Source of the DNA: Callipepla californica brunnescens
Lineage: Eukaryota > Chordata > Aves > Galliformes > Odontophoridae
DNA: 64,000 nt
Direction: 5' to 3'
Assembly: GCA_023055505.1 (NCBI GenBank)
Contig: JALIRH010000078.1
Span: 124,001-188,000, forward strand
The notes under the pieces were generated by a model. It made no database searches and had not been told where the DNA came from. It worked only from the letters and a program-made list of their open reading frames with translations. Positions 40,076 through 51,308 of this stretch are shown here, piece by piece; position 1 is the stretch's first letter, and every line of letters starts with the position of its first letter. Made by a program: the position numbers and the translations under genes.

Positions 40076-42869
40076 CTGGGTGCGGAAGCAGCCCTTGTTG
40101 AGGGGCGAGGGGGGGTGCTGAAGCAAGGTGGGGTTCAGCTGGAGGGAGGGGTGTGGAGAGGTGTGCCATGCTGCAAGCATCAGAGGGAGGTGGGGTGCAA
40201 GGTGGGGTGCCAGGGGTGCAGTGCAAAGGGGAGGAACGTGGAGGCAAGGCGTGCAAAGGCCGTGCTGGGTGCAAAGAGAAGGGGATCTGGAAGAGTGCCG
40301 CTGCTGGAGGGGTGCTGCAGGGTGCTGCAGCGTGGGGCACAGAGAGCCCGCCTGGCTCCGGGGACTGCAGAGCACTGGGAGAGCACAGCAGCTGCTCAGA
40401 GGGGAACGGGGCAGTGGGGTATGCAGAGCTGCTTCCAGCAGGGACACAACCGGTGGGCGTTGGTTGCTATTCTGGGCCAGCACGCCGCTGGAACCCCATC
40501 TCCGCCTGCTGTGCCCTTTGTCCCAGTCAGCAGTCACCAGGAAATCTGAGAAGGCTCTGCTAAAGCCCCAGGTGTGGCATGGGGGGGTGGCATGGGGGGT
40601 TTGCTCAGCTCTGCCACCCTCGTTTCTCGGCCCTGCTGCGCTCTTCCTGAGCATCACTGGTGTGGCTGGAACTCTCCGTGCCGGCGCGAGTTTTGAGCTG
40701 CTTTAACAGCAAAACACGTGAACGAGTTCCCCGAGCCCTGGGGATGCTTGGTGTGGGCAAACACGTGGACTGCTGGCGTGGCAGCTGAAGCCCAAAGAGG
40801 GTTTTCTTCTGAAGGTTACGCTTGCTGCTTTCCATCAGCGGTGTTCCTGTTGATGGCACCGGTTCCCAGAGTGCTGGCGCTCGGGGAAAGCCGCAGGAAA
40901 CAGCGATGTTTGTCCTCTGGCAGAGCTGGGCAGGAAGAGGGAGCACGGAAATGCTGCTGGTGGGGATAAGCAGCGTGACCCATCCACGAACGTGAATCGC
41001 CAGCCCGAGCAGGAACCAGCTAGGTGTGTCAATTCCTCTCCCCCAGGTCTCGGTAGTTCAGTTCATCTGTTTTACCAATTAAGTGAGAAATCCAGAACGT
41101 TCCTCGTTTTGAGAGAGCTTCTTTATGTCTGGGTGAGAAGCCTGGATGGCAGCAGTCAGTGCACGTTTCAGCCGGAGCAGGGCTGCACCAGGACCTCGCA
41201 CACAGCCACGCACTTGTTCAGGAGCAAACACTGCCGCTGGTTTTTCTTCCAGAAGCACTTAAGGGAAACTAAACCTGGTACAGCCTCGCCTTGAAATAAC
41301 AGGGTCAGATTCTTCCACCTCCTCGCGCCCGGATCGAGCAGCACTCGTGGTGGGTTGGCACCGACTGTCTGGCACATGGCTGTTACGTGATGCAGCATCA
41401 AATGGACTGCTTGCTACTTTGCTGCTTGGCTGCGCCGTGCAGACAGAGGCCTTTCAACTCACTGAGCCCTGGGAACCCTTGAACACAAAGACCCAGAGAC
41501 ATCCAATTCAATCTGTGTCCCAGAGCAAATCGGCCAACACTGCAGTGCTCTAATGCTGCCAGATATCCACGTATCCAAATATCCACCAGCCTTGGTGGTT
41601 TTTTCAGCTCGTGTGCTGAGGGAGCAGCCCACTTACCTGCAGTTTTATGGCCCAGCTGAGATGCTCTCTGCGAATGTGGAACTTGCACAATAGGGCATAA
41701 TGAGGCTTAAGCTGCTCAGCCTGCAAAGGGAGAGCGATACAGCTGCATGAGGAGGCAGACAGGGCTTTAAAAATGCCCAAGAAAGAAAATTATGTAAGTT
41801 ACAATACTTGCTGTGTCTCAGAGAGCAAAATCACACCCTGTGGATATAGCTGCCTCCATACCTAACGCCATAATTGTCTTCCCTGGAAAGACAAAGTGTA
41901 TCCCTGGAAATGCTCTGCCCCTCTTTCCTTGGAGCAGCCGTGCTGAGCACCTGCTTGCTCTGACCCCACTTCCCCAGGCCAGGGAAGCACGGGCTTTCAT
42001 AACCCAGCACACCCTGCTGCAGGACCCAGCACATGCCTGGAGCTGCGTTTACACGTAAGCTGTGCAGAATTCAGAGCCCGTATCGACGGAGTCTGCAGCA
42101 AAGCTTTGCTGTTCCATCGCACCTTTGATCTGAACGTTTTCCTGCAGACATTCATCATCAAAAGGTAAACATCGCTTACGCTGCGCGGGGAGGTAAACCC
42201 AGGCAGGCACACGAGAAAAAGGAAAGTGTTTGCTGTAGATTTGCTCAAAGAAACCAGGAATGCAGACCTTGCTGGCTGAAGGCCACACGGGCGACAAAGA
42301 AGTTTTCATAGACGCATTTTTCTGTTAGACCCAGCCCTTTCTTTCTCATCCTCTGTGTGTTTATTTGGTGAGGACCAACTCGGCACCAGCAGCTCTCTGT
42401 TTGTCTCTGTGCCCTCATCCTTCCTTCCAACTCGCACGTGGCTGAGCAAAATGGATGCACGTCAGGCTGTCCCTGCCGCGTGGTTTTCTTTTCCTCTGTC
42501 CTGTCAGCACAGGGAAGTGGGAAATAAAGGATGCACGCCGCTGCATTTCATTTCAGCTGCTCTGTTTGAACCAGTTCCATCTGCAAACAAATCCTGGTCC
42601 AGCTCCAGCGCTCGCTGGCCAGATGTGTGCAGCACAAGCCGTGCAGCTTCTCTCTCGCAGAGCAGAGCTGACGGCCATGAACCTGCACACCTGTGTGCCC
42701 TGACTGCTTCACTGCAGCGTGCGGTGCAAACATTCTCATCGTTTTTCTAAAGTTCGGCATATATATGGGCACACACACGCCGAATCTCTCCTTTTTTGTG
42801 CGTGTGCATTTGTGTGTGTGGCATAAACTGAGGGCAGGATGGGAGATGGTGGTGGGGTCTCCTTCTCTG

Positions 42870-42975
42870 GAGGCATTCAGGACCCACCTGCACGCCTACC
42901 TGTGCAGCCTGGGCTGCAGAGCTGCTTTGGCAGTGGGTTGGACTCCATGATCTCTAGAGGTCCTTTCCAAGCCCA
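42870..42975 (+). mobile_element. CR1-like 3' fragment (repeated in copies C and D)
   Basis: GGGTTGGACTCCATGATCTC then TAGAGGTCCTTTCCAA matches the conserved CR1 3' region. The same fragment lies just before the promoter slice at about 55206-55311 and 59246-59351, as part of the duplicated unit. Confidence 0.7.
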
Positions 42976-43199
42976 AAGCCCGAATTCCTCTCCCGTGCGT
43001 CCCGCGGGGCCGAGCTGCAGCCAACACTGCCACCCCACGGCGCTTCACGCGGATCCACGCTGCGCCCTCGACACAGAACGGCGCTCAGCGGGCGGGGCTC
43101 GCGGCGCTCCTCCGCGACTACAACTCCCAGCAGGCTTTGCGCGGCACCCCGCTCCCGCCCCCTCCCCGCGCCGATTGGCCGAGCCCCGCCGTGGCGCTC
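42976..43199 (+). promoter_or_regulatory. Duplicated promoter slice (copy A)
   Basis: 224 bp matching 46547-46770. It carries a ZNF143-type site ACTACAACTCCCAGCAGGC (43117-43135), GC boxes and an inverted CCAAT box (CGATTGGCC) but lacks the NRF1 site and exon of the parental promoter. Confidence 0.85.
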
Positions 43200-44549
43200 A
43201 CAGGGGTGTGGCTAGGGGCGCTTGGGGGTCGCAATGGGGCAGCTGTGGGTCACAATGGGGGTTCCAGAAGGGTTGCGTTTGGGTGCTCAGGGCTTGCAAC
43301 CGGGATGCTCGGTGCGGCGGGAGGAGACGTGGGGGGGGGAGGAGACGAGGGGGGGGCGGCGAAAATGGGGGTACGGCCACGCGGGGAGGCCGTGGGGGGG
43401 GAGGGGGGAGCGGGGGTGCGAAGGGGGGTACGGCGTGGGTGGGGGAGGGGGGGAGTTGGGGGTGGGGGGGGGAGGTACTGAAAGCGGGGTGCGACTGCAA
43501 AAGGTGAAATGGGAACGGGAGGTGAGGGGTGGGCTGCGCCTGCAAAGTGCAGTACAGCTTGGGTGGGTGGGAGGGAGGGGGAGGGTACTGAAAGCAGGGT
43601 GCAACTGCAAGAAGTGCAATGGGAATGGGAGGTGAGGGGTGGGGTGCAGCTGCAAGATGGGGTACGGCTTTAGAGGGAGGGGGGGGCCCTGAAAGGCAGG
43701 GTGCAACTGCCAAAAGTGCAATGGGGGGAGGGGGGGGGTGCAGCTGCAAAAAGGAGGGGTGCTGAAAAGCAAGGGGCAACTGCAAAAGGTGCACTGCATA
43801 TTGAGGCCGAGGGCTGCACTGCAAAGCAGGGTTGCACAGGGCTGGGGTGCAGATCGGATTGAGCTGCATGTGTAAAGTGGGGGGGGGGAGGGGGGCAGAA
43901 GGGGGTGCACCAGGACGAGAGGTGCAGTGCAAAGATGGGTGTGGGAAAGTGGGGGGCTGCAGCTGATCCGGAGCAAAAAGTTATGGAGAAACAGTGCAAG
44001 GAGAAGGAAGTAGAAATGTCTGAGCAGAAGCCCGTGCTGATGTTAGAAGAAGGAACCCAACCTGGCAGCCAACTCTGTAAAGGCCTGAAATAAAAGTGAA
44101 GCAGTGCTCTTCAGCTTGCTGTGCTCGTTGGCTTTCGGGCGCTGGGTGCGGAAGCAGCCCTTGTTGAGGGGCGAGGGGGGTGCTGAAGCAAGGTGGGGTT
44201 CAGCTGGAGGGAGGGGTGTGGAGAGGTGTGCCATGCTGCAAGCATCAGAGGGAGGTGGGGTGCAAGGTGGGGTGCCAGGGGTGCAGTGCAAAGGGGAGGA
44301 ACGTGGAGGCAAGGCGTGCAAAGGCCGTGCTGGGTGCAAAGAGAAGGGGATCTGGAAGAGTGCCGCTGCTGGAGGGGTGCTGCAGGGTGCTGCAGCGTGG
44401 GGCACAGAGAGCTCGCCTGGCTCCGGGGACTGCAGAGCACTGGGAGAGCACAGCAGCTGCTCAGAGGGGAACGGGGCAGTGGGGTATGCAGAGCTGCTTC
44501 CAGCAGGGACACAACCGGTGGGCGTTGGTTGCTCTTCTGGGCCAGCACG
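43200..44549. repeat. Tandem spacer duplication, copy B (truncated by CR1)
   Basis: Starts at the SLC9A1-intron/promoter junction with sequence matching 37532-37652, then skips to sequence matching about 38327 (all of SLC9A1 exon 1 is missing) and follows copy A through the minisatellite and LTR-like core. It stops in GGGCCAGCACG, where the CR1 begins; the remaining about 2.4 kb of the unit is absent. Confidence 0.9.
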
Positions 44550-46546
44550 CTCATAGATTCATAGATTCATTAGGTTGGAAAGGACCTACAAGATCATCTA
44601 GTCCAACCATCCTCACACCACCATCCCCACCCACCAAGCTACTCAATCAAATCCCTCAGCACCTCATCTAAACGCTTCTTGAACAGCGCTAGGGACGGTG
44701 CCTCAACCCCCTCCCTAGGCAGGCCATTCCAGTGCCTGACCACTCTCTCAGAGAAAAAAATTGTCCTCAAATCTAATCTAAATCTTCCCCAGTACAACTT
44801 GTGGCCATTCCCTCTCGTCCTGTCATTAGTTACCTGGGAGAAGAGGCCGACCCCCTCTGAACACAGTACTGAACCCAACTGAACACAGTACTGAACGAGA
44901 GCTGAGTACAGGGGGTGATCACCTCGCTGCTCCTGCTGGCCACACTATTCCTAATACAGGCCAGGATGCCATTGGCCTTCTTGGCCACCTGGGCACACTG
45001 CCGGCTCATGTTGAGCCGAGCATCAACCAACACCCCCAGGTCCTTTTCCTCTGTACACTCCTCAAGCCATTCTGCCCCAAGCCTATAGCATTGCATGGGG
45101 TTATTGTGGCCAAAGTGCAGCACCCGGCACTTGGCCTTATTGAACCTCATCCCGTTGAGCTCAGCCCAGCTGTCCAGCCTATCCAGAACCCGCTGAAGGG
45201 CCTCCCTGCCCTCAGGCACATCGACACATCCTCCCAACTCGGTGTCATCCGCAAACTGACTGAGGGTACACTCAATCCCCTCATCCATGTCATCAATAAA
45301 GATATTAAACAGTATGGGCCCCAATACCGACCCCTGGGGGACACCACTCGTGACAGGACGCCAGCTGGACTTGACTCCATTGACCACTACCCGCTGGGCA
45401 CGGCCCTCTGGCCAATTCTCAACCCAGAGAAGAGTCAACCTGTCCACACCACGGGCTGCCAGTTTCCCCAGGAGAATACTGTGGGAGACCGTGTCAAAGG
45501 CTTTGCTGAAGTCCAGGTAGACTACATCAACAGCCTTTCCCTCATCTACCAGTCTGGTCACCCAGTCGTAGAAGGAGATGAGGTTGGACAAGCACGAGCT
45601 GCCCTTTGTGAACCCGTGCTGGCTGGGTCTGATCCCCTGATTGCCATTCACGTGCCGTGCGATCTCCCTCAAGATCAATTGCTCCATAACTTTCCCTGAT
45701 ACCGAGGTCAGGCTGACAGGCCTGGAGTTCCCCGGATCTTCCTTACGGCCTTTCTTGTAGATGGGAGTCACATCGGCAAGCCTCCAATCTTGCGGGACCT
45801 CTCCAGATGACCAGGAATGCTGATAGATGGCAGAAAGCGGCTTGGCAATCACCTCTGCCAGCTCCCTCAGCACCCTTGGGTGGATCCCATCTGGCCCCAT
45901 GGACTTGCGGCAGTTCAGATGGAGGAGCAGGTCTCTGACTGTCTCTGCTGGGATCACAGGGGGTGTATGATGCGCTTCGTCCCAGACTTCCAGGTCAGGG
46001 CGAGGAGTATCCTGAGTTAACTGATCTGTCTATTAAAGACAGACGTGAGGAAGGCATTGAGAACCTCAGCCTTCTCCTTATCCTCTGTGGTTCCATTCCC
46101 TGCCGCATCAAGTAAAGGAGAGAAATTCTCCTTAGTTCTTCTTTTACTGTTAATATATTTGTAAAAGGAATTTTTGCTCTCCTTTACTGCAGTAGCCGGT
46201 CTAAGTTCAAGCTGGGCTTTTGCATTTCTAACTTCCTGCCTGCAAATCTTGGCAAGTTCCCTGCAGTCTCCCCAAGCAGCCTGTCCCATCTTCCAGAGGA
46301 CACAGACTCTCTTTTTCTCCCGGTTCATCCCCACTGGATGAAGTAGAACTCCACAGCTCTGCCATCAGAAGGAGCAAGTCCCCTCGGCCACTTCAGCCTC
46401 GGTGATCTCCGTCGCCAGCACTGAGAAAAACCAAGCGTCCTCTGCCCCAGTTTCCTCTCGACTTCCACACCAAGGGCATCCGCAGCCCGCCTGGTCTGCG
46501 TGGAGCTTCAGGTCCCCGTGAGGACGGCATCCGAGAGAAGAAGATC
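44550..46546 (-). mobile_element. CR1 LINE, 5'-truncated, with partly intact ORF2
   Basis: An avian chicken-repeat-1 non-LTR retrotransposon on the minus strand. The 3' end (44550-44575) has the octamer-type tail, reading ATGAATCTATGAATCTATGA. A minus-strand reverse-transcriptase frame runs from 45957 to about 44860, with [29 protein letters not shown] and the catalytic FADD motif. An upstream piece (46334-46017; SFYKYINSKRRTKENFSPLL) is separated from it by a stop, and the domain is disrupted near its 3' end. The endonuclease domain is missing, so the element is dead. The 5' edge is uncertain between about 46380 and 46546. Confidence 0.93.
44830..45957 (-). pseudogene. CR1 reverse-transcriptase reading frame (degenerate)
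   Basis: A 375-codon open frame covering RT palm and thumb: [18 protein letters not shown] (first catalytic Asp region), [29 protein letters not shown] (catalytic Asp pair), then [19 protein letters not shown]. The last residues shift out of the family pattern. No N-terminal endonuclease, so it is a relic rather than a host gene. Confidence 0.88.
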
Positions 46547-47211
46547 AAGCCCGAATTCCTCTCCCGTGCGTCCCGCGGGGCCGAGCTGCAGCCAACACTG
46601 CCACCCCACGGCGCTTCACGCGGATCCACGCTGCGCCCTCGACACAGAACGGCGCTCAGCGGGCGGGGCTCGCGGCGCTCCTCCGCGACTACAACTCCCA
46701 GCAGGCTTTGCGCGGCACCCCGCTCCCGCCCCCTCCCCGCGCCGATTGGCCGAGCCCCGCCGTGGCGCTCTCCCCTTTCCCGTTGGCTCGGAGACGCGTC
46801 AATCACGGGGCGGTGTCGCTCGGGAGGGCAAGCCGGGGGAAGTATTCCCGAACGCGCTTTACGCCGTTTGCGTGCAGCTGAGAACGCCGCGGGTGCCCGG
46901 GAGGCGGTGGCGCAGTTAGCGTGGCGCATGCGCGGAGCTGCGCGGGGCGAGCGGCGGCGGGGGGTGCTGCTGAGCCCCGGACAGCTGAGGGGGTAAACAG
47001 GGCACGGGCCGGGGGGGCACGGCCAGGGCTGCTCCTCAGGGCCCTCCCCCCCGCCCGGGGCGCAGCGCCTGCGGGGCCCCTCGGGCTGCTCCCTGCGTTC
47101 GGCCTCGTTCAGCTCTCCCTCGTTCCCCCCCCCCCTCCCCCTCCCCCGTTGCATGGATGGAGCCTCACAACTTGCAGCGCCCGCTAGGCCCGCGCCCGGG
47201 AGGCCTGACAG
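46547..47211 (+). promoter_or_regulatory. WDTC1: CpG-island promoter and putative noncoding exon 1 of WDTC1
   Basis: A dense CpG island with, in order, a ZNF143-type site ACTACAACTCCCAGCAGGC (46688-46706), a GC box, an inverted CCAAT box (46745-46749), a second CCAAT-type GTTGG/CAATC patch near 46783-46805, and an NRF1 palindrome GCGCATGCGC (46924-46933). A good splice donor, CTGACAG|GTAACG, lies at 47211/47212. The combination is typical of a housekeeping gene's TATA-less promoter. WDTC1 is named only because it is the head-to-head neighbour of SLC9A1 in human; no WDTC1 coding sequence is in the window. Confidence 0.6.
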
Positions 47212-49631
47212 GTAACGGGCCCGGCCCTGCCCCCCTCCCTCGGCGTTATCCGCGACCCCCCCGCGACCCCCGGTGCCGCTCTGTCCTGTCAGCAGCCCCT
47301 CCCCCGCTCCCTGCCGTCAGCCCCCGGCTCCGGGCCTACCCCCGGGCCCCGCCCCCACCCCCTCTGTCCCGCGGCCCCGGCCCGGTCCCCCCCCCCCCCC
47401 GATCCCCCTCAGCGGGCACTGCACCCCTCCCCGCTCGCTGTGCGTTTCTGCCCTCCCCTCTCTCTCCCCGAGATGGGGAACTTTCTCCTGCCCCACTGCT
47501 CTGCCCCCCATCCCCCAAAGGAAGGGGGTGCGGGGCGGCCTTCGCCCCACTGCTGCTCCCGTTCCCCGTGGGCCTGGCACCGGCTGCTCCTTGTGCTGCC
47601 CTGCTCCTTCCCTTGTGTGCTGTGCGTGGCAGGACGGAGGGCAGAGGGCTGCTGTGGGTCTGCCCACCCTGCAGCGCTGCTCCAAGTTTGCCCGGTGCCG
47701 CTGTCCGCTCCGGGTCCGTCAGGTCTCAGCTCTTACCTGTGCCTCTTGGCTCTGTGTGCGGTGCCGTCTGTCCCGGGGAGAGACCGCTGCTCCAGGCAGC
47801 ACCGTCAGCAGGAGCAGAGCCTTCTCTGTCTCTCGTTGTCTGCTGCTGCTTCCTCTCGTCCCTCTAGGTTTGCTAATAGATCTGGATGCGTGTCTTCTGC
47901 TTTGAGCCGTGCCCTCTCGGGAAGTCCAGGTGTAGAGGAAGTAAGCTGTGAGTCTGAAGGAGCTGCTGGGTCGTAGCATTGCGTTCCAGGTGGTGCCGGA
48001 GTGCGTGAAGCCGTTTCTGGATGCCGAAGGGGAGGGTGGTAGGAGCCCTCCTTTGGGATGAATCCCGTATCCGCAAAGCCTCGTTGTGCACGGAGTGCTG
48101 CTTTTGTGGATGACCTTGAGTGCCAGGACTGAAAAACTTGGGCGCATCCAGATGGGAAGCAGGCTGCTCCTGGAGCCTCTGCGTGGTGGGGATGCTGTGC
48201 TGCTGCTGTTTTCGGGAGGGCAGCGGTGCTGTGGTTTGAATTGGGAAGCGTAGCGTGTCCGTGTCCATGCGTTACCGCGCGTGTGAGCGAGGTAGGGCTG
48301 TGCAGGGGGTGCTGTGAGAGGGAACTGTGCCCAAGCAGAGGAGCAGCCCCCACAAACAGTGGCTGAGTGGGGACTGCTGAGCAGGAAAGCAGCTGGATTG
48401 TTTGCATCGCGCGTGTCAACGCTTTGTTCCTAGAGCTCAAGCAGGAGCCGGCTGGGGAGAGCGGGAGAATCTGGTGACTCTGCCCTCCCCGCAGCTCGGA
48501 GCGGTCTTGGAAGGAGCACTTTTCCAGGAGCTCAGAGGGCTGTGCAGTCGCTGTCAGTGTAAATACTGCAGATCTGGAGGCCGCAGCCTGCGCGAGTCCG
48601 GGGCTTGTTAATTTTTGAGTGCGGATTTTCAAAGCCGAGTGTTGCGAAAGTGTTGGGGTGCTTGGTGGTGCTTTTGTCCTCTGGAGCTTTGCGTGGCGGG
48701 TGGGACAAGTTGATGGGGCCTCTCGGTGTTTGAGGAAGGGCTGCTGGGTGGATGAGGTGGTGGCTGTGATGGTGTATTGCGGGCGGGTTTGGCACAGTGA
48801 GGGTGAGGAAGGGCACCTCTGTGTTGGGACTGGGCACGGAGACACGAGTGAAAGGTGATGGTGAGACGTGCTCCAGCGGGCGTCTGATACGGGAACAGTA
48901 AAGGCTGTGGTGGTCTTAGGAGGGAGAAGCTGCTTGTGTGGTCACGGCTGGTAGCGACAGCACGGATTTATCCCGAGTTGTTCCTTGATCCCCTCTTGTC
49001 ATGGGTTGTCTGTGCTGGTTGTTGGCTTGTTTGTAATAGTGGGCAAATGCTAGCAAGCTTGCGTTGGCATCTTGGGTGTGTTAGATGCTAGCACTTGGTC
49101 AGTGCCTGCTGGTAGCAGCGTGTCTGAAGCCAGTTTTGCATTGGGTACGTGATTTTCAACCCTTTATCAAGCAAAGGGCCGTTTCCATCAATGACTTTGT
49201 TGACCTTTACCTCTTAAGACCTGAAGCTGGGGCGTGCTGAGACCTGCTGGGCAGTGCTGGGATGCCCTGCAGCACAGCTGGAATGCCAAGGGCACTGTCA
49301 GAGATAGCGAAGCGAGGAGCATCACTGTGCTTCGGAATTGGGAGCGTGCACTGCTTTGTGGCAGAACTGACTGTCGGAGAGCAGGGCAGTGTGACTTAAG
49401 GAGAGAGCAGTGTTTTCTGGGCTGTGCTGATGCTCATATCTTCCTCTGAGCACACTGCTCGTCCAAAGAGCAGATGGGCGGCGTGCTGCTGGCTTTGCTG
49501 TGAGCTCTTCAGCAGCGAGTGGACTTTGTGGTGTGGGCTCTGTGTTTGCTGTGTGCAGAGCACTGAGGAGCGTGGCTGGGGCTAGGAGATCTGCTAGGAG
49601 TGCTTCCAGGGCTTTGGGAAGTACTTCAGAG
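47212..49631 (+). other. Downstream CpG shore / putative WDTC1 intron 1
   Basis: CpG-rich to about 47.8 kb, then gradually more AT. Open frames here show no domain. No exon, RNA gene or named repeat is supported. Confidence 0.5.
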
Positions 49632-49776
49632 GAAAAAGGGAGATGAGCCCCAAAACAAAACAGCAGCAACGATCTGAGGGGGAAAAGCTGATTTACTAAA
49701 TAAGACACCAGGAAGTAAATAACACGATATAATACAATACAATTTGGAATTAAGCCCAATGAATCAAAAAAAATGA

Positions 49777-49807
<31 letters not shown>

Positions 49808-50065
49808 TGAGTGCCCGATAACCCGAAGGCCTTACGCTAACGCTGAAGGCGGACGGCAGCGAGCACCCACTGCTGAGTGATCCTAGAGGAAAGAGAGAGA
49901 ACATCCCGTGACCGCAGAGGGTTTTTATCTGTTCCCTCTGAGCGGAAAACACGTAAAAAAATACACTGCAAAGTCCTCTGGGAATGTAGTTCTCTTTGAC
50001 TCTTAATGCACTCCATGATGTTATGATGTGGAATACCAGTACCAAAAAATCATAAAACCATGACA
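49632..50065 (-). mobile_element. ERV 3' LTR, minus strand, truncated
   Basis: Starts at 50065 with TGTCATGGTTTTATGATTTT and matches the plus-strand LTR at 60720 along most of its length, including GATAAAAACCC and the GTTAGCGTAAGGCCTTCGG block. It carries an expanded (GA)n run (about 49779-49807). Similarity stops near 49632, so roughly the last 95 bp of the LTR are missing. Confidence 0.88.
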
Positions 50066-50081
50066 TTCCACCCCTTATTCC
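50066..50081 (-). other. ERV polypurine tract
   Basis: GGAATAAGGGGTGGAA on the minus strand directly abuts the LTR start, as expected for the plus-strand primer of reverse transcription. It confirms this LTR as a 3' LTR. Confidence 0.85.
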
Positions 50082-50175
50082 ACATCACTACATCATGCTT
50101 GATACATACAGAAGAACAATGATTGACATGCATTAGATACGCACACACAACATATATACAAGTATATACATGGAA

Positions 50176-50848
50176 TTACTGAGGGCGGTCTCCAGACATC
50201 AAATTCCCTTGTGGTACACACTGAACATCCCCATTCTTCTGCATCACCCACCGGGTAGACCCAGGTCCCTGAGCAAAGACAGTTCCACGGAGAGGTTTGC
50301 CCTCTCCAGGAGCTGGAAGGACCCAAACCGCTTTTCCCAACGTGTTCTTCACGTGTACTGCAGGGACCTTATCTCCCTCTACAGTCGGCAGAGAGCTGGA
50401 CTGGGCAGGACCATTGCGATTGATGGATCCTCGGGTGTTGACCAACCAGGTGGCTTCTGCCAAATTTTTCTCCCAGTACTTAAATGTTCCACCACCCATT
50501 GCTTTCAACATTGTTTTTAACAATCCATTGTACCTTTCAGTTTTACCAGAAGCTGGTGCATGATAGGGGATATGATAAATCCCCTCAATGCCATGATCTT
50601 TGGCCCAAGTATTTACAAGAGAATTTTGAAAATGAGTTCCATTATCAGACTCAGTTCTCTCTGGAGTGCCATGTCGCCACAGGACTTGTTTCTCCAGACC
50701 TAGAATGGTGTTTCGGGCGGTAGCATGGGGTACTGCGTATGTTTCAAGCCACCCAGTGGTCGCCTCCACCATGGTGAGCACATAACGCTTACCACTGCGA
50801 GACCGTGGCAAGGTGATATAATCAACCTGCCACGCCTCCCCATATTTA
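50176..50848 (-). pseudogene. ERV integrase fragment (pol 3' end)
   Basis: An open frame covering the integrase catalytic core and C-terminal domain. The catalytic triad is visible: Asp in QVDYITLP (about 50826), Asp in ESDNGTHFQNS and Glu in SGKTERYNGLLK. The zinc-binding N-terminus and the rest of pol are gone, because at 50848/50849 the sequence switches to the SLC9A1-derived start of copy C. The stop codon lies about 95 bp before the polypurine tract, leaving no room for an envelope gene. Family: an avian endogenous retrovirus like the one at 60.7 kb; exact family name not claimed. Confidence 0.9.
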
Positions 50849-51308
50849 GCTTGGGGTGCAGTGTGCCTGCTGCCAGGCCTGCGGCAAACACAAGGTCGTG
50901 GGGAGAGCCACGGATGTCCACTGCTGCCCCGGGATGTGGGGGGGGTTCAGCACCCCGGGGTGTGCGGGGGGGGCCGCCCCAAGAGGACAGGGGTGTGGCT
51001 AGGGGCGCTTGGGGGTCACAATGGGGCAGCTGTGGGTCACAATGGGGGTTCCAGAAGGGTTGCGTTTGGGTGCTCAGGGCTTGCAACCGGGATGCTCAGT
51101 GCGGCGCTCAGAGGGTCACAGCGGGGGTGGCAGTTTTGGGGCTCTCGGGGAGCTGCAATTAGGGTTCTCAGGAGATCGCACTGGGGTGGGCAGGGGGTGT
51201 ACCCGAGGCGCTCGCAGCTCTTACCCCACGCACCCAGGGTGTCCTTCCCTCCGTCCCGGGGGTCCCTCCGTCCCGGGGTCACCCACCCCGACCCCCCCCA
51301 GCCCCTAC

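Larger units (their letters stand above)
38330..43199. repeat. Tandem spacer duplication, copy A
   Basis: The copy next to SLC9A1 exon 1. In order it contains a GGAGGAGACGGGG start, a GTGCAACTGCAAAAGGTG minisatellite (to about 40.0 kb, longer than in other copies), an LTR-like core, the block 40.07-42.87 kb of low-repeat sequence, a CR1-like 3' fragment (42.87-42.97 kb), and a 224-bp promoter slice (42976-43199) identical by eye to 46547-46770. The slice then abuts SLC9A1 intron 1 sequence at 43200. Confidence 0.9.

Noticed and set aside
43198..43932. Proline/histidine-rich minus-strand frames repeated in each array copy
   Set aside because: Produced by the G-rich GTGCAACTGC minisatellite; frames differ among copies wherever G-run lengths change, so there is no coding constraint.
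47157..47867. ATG-initiated 236-residue frame in the CpG island
   Set aside because: Proline-rich GC translation without a domain; it crosses a good splice donor at 47211, so the first exon is more likely noncoding or very short.
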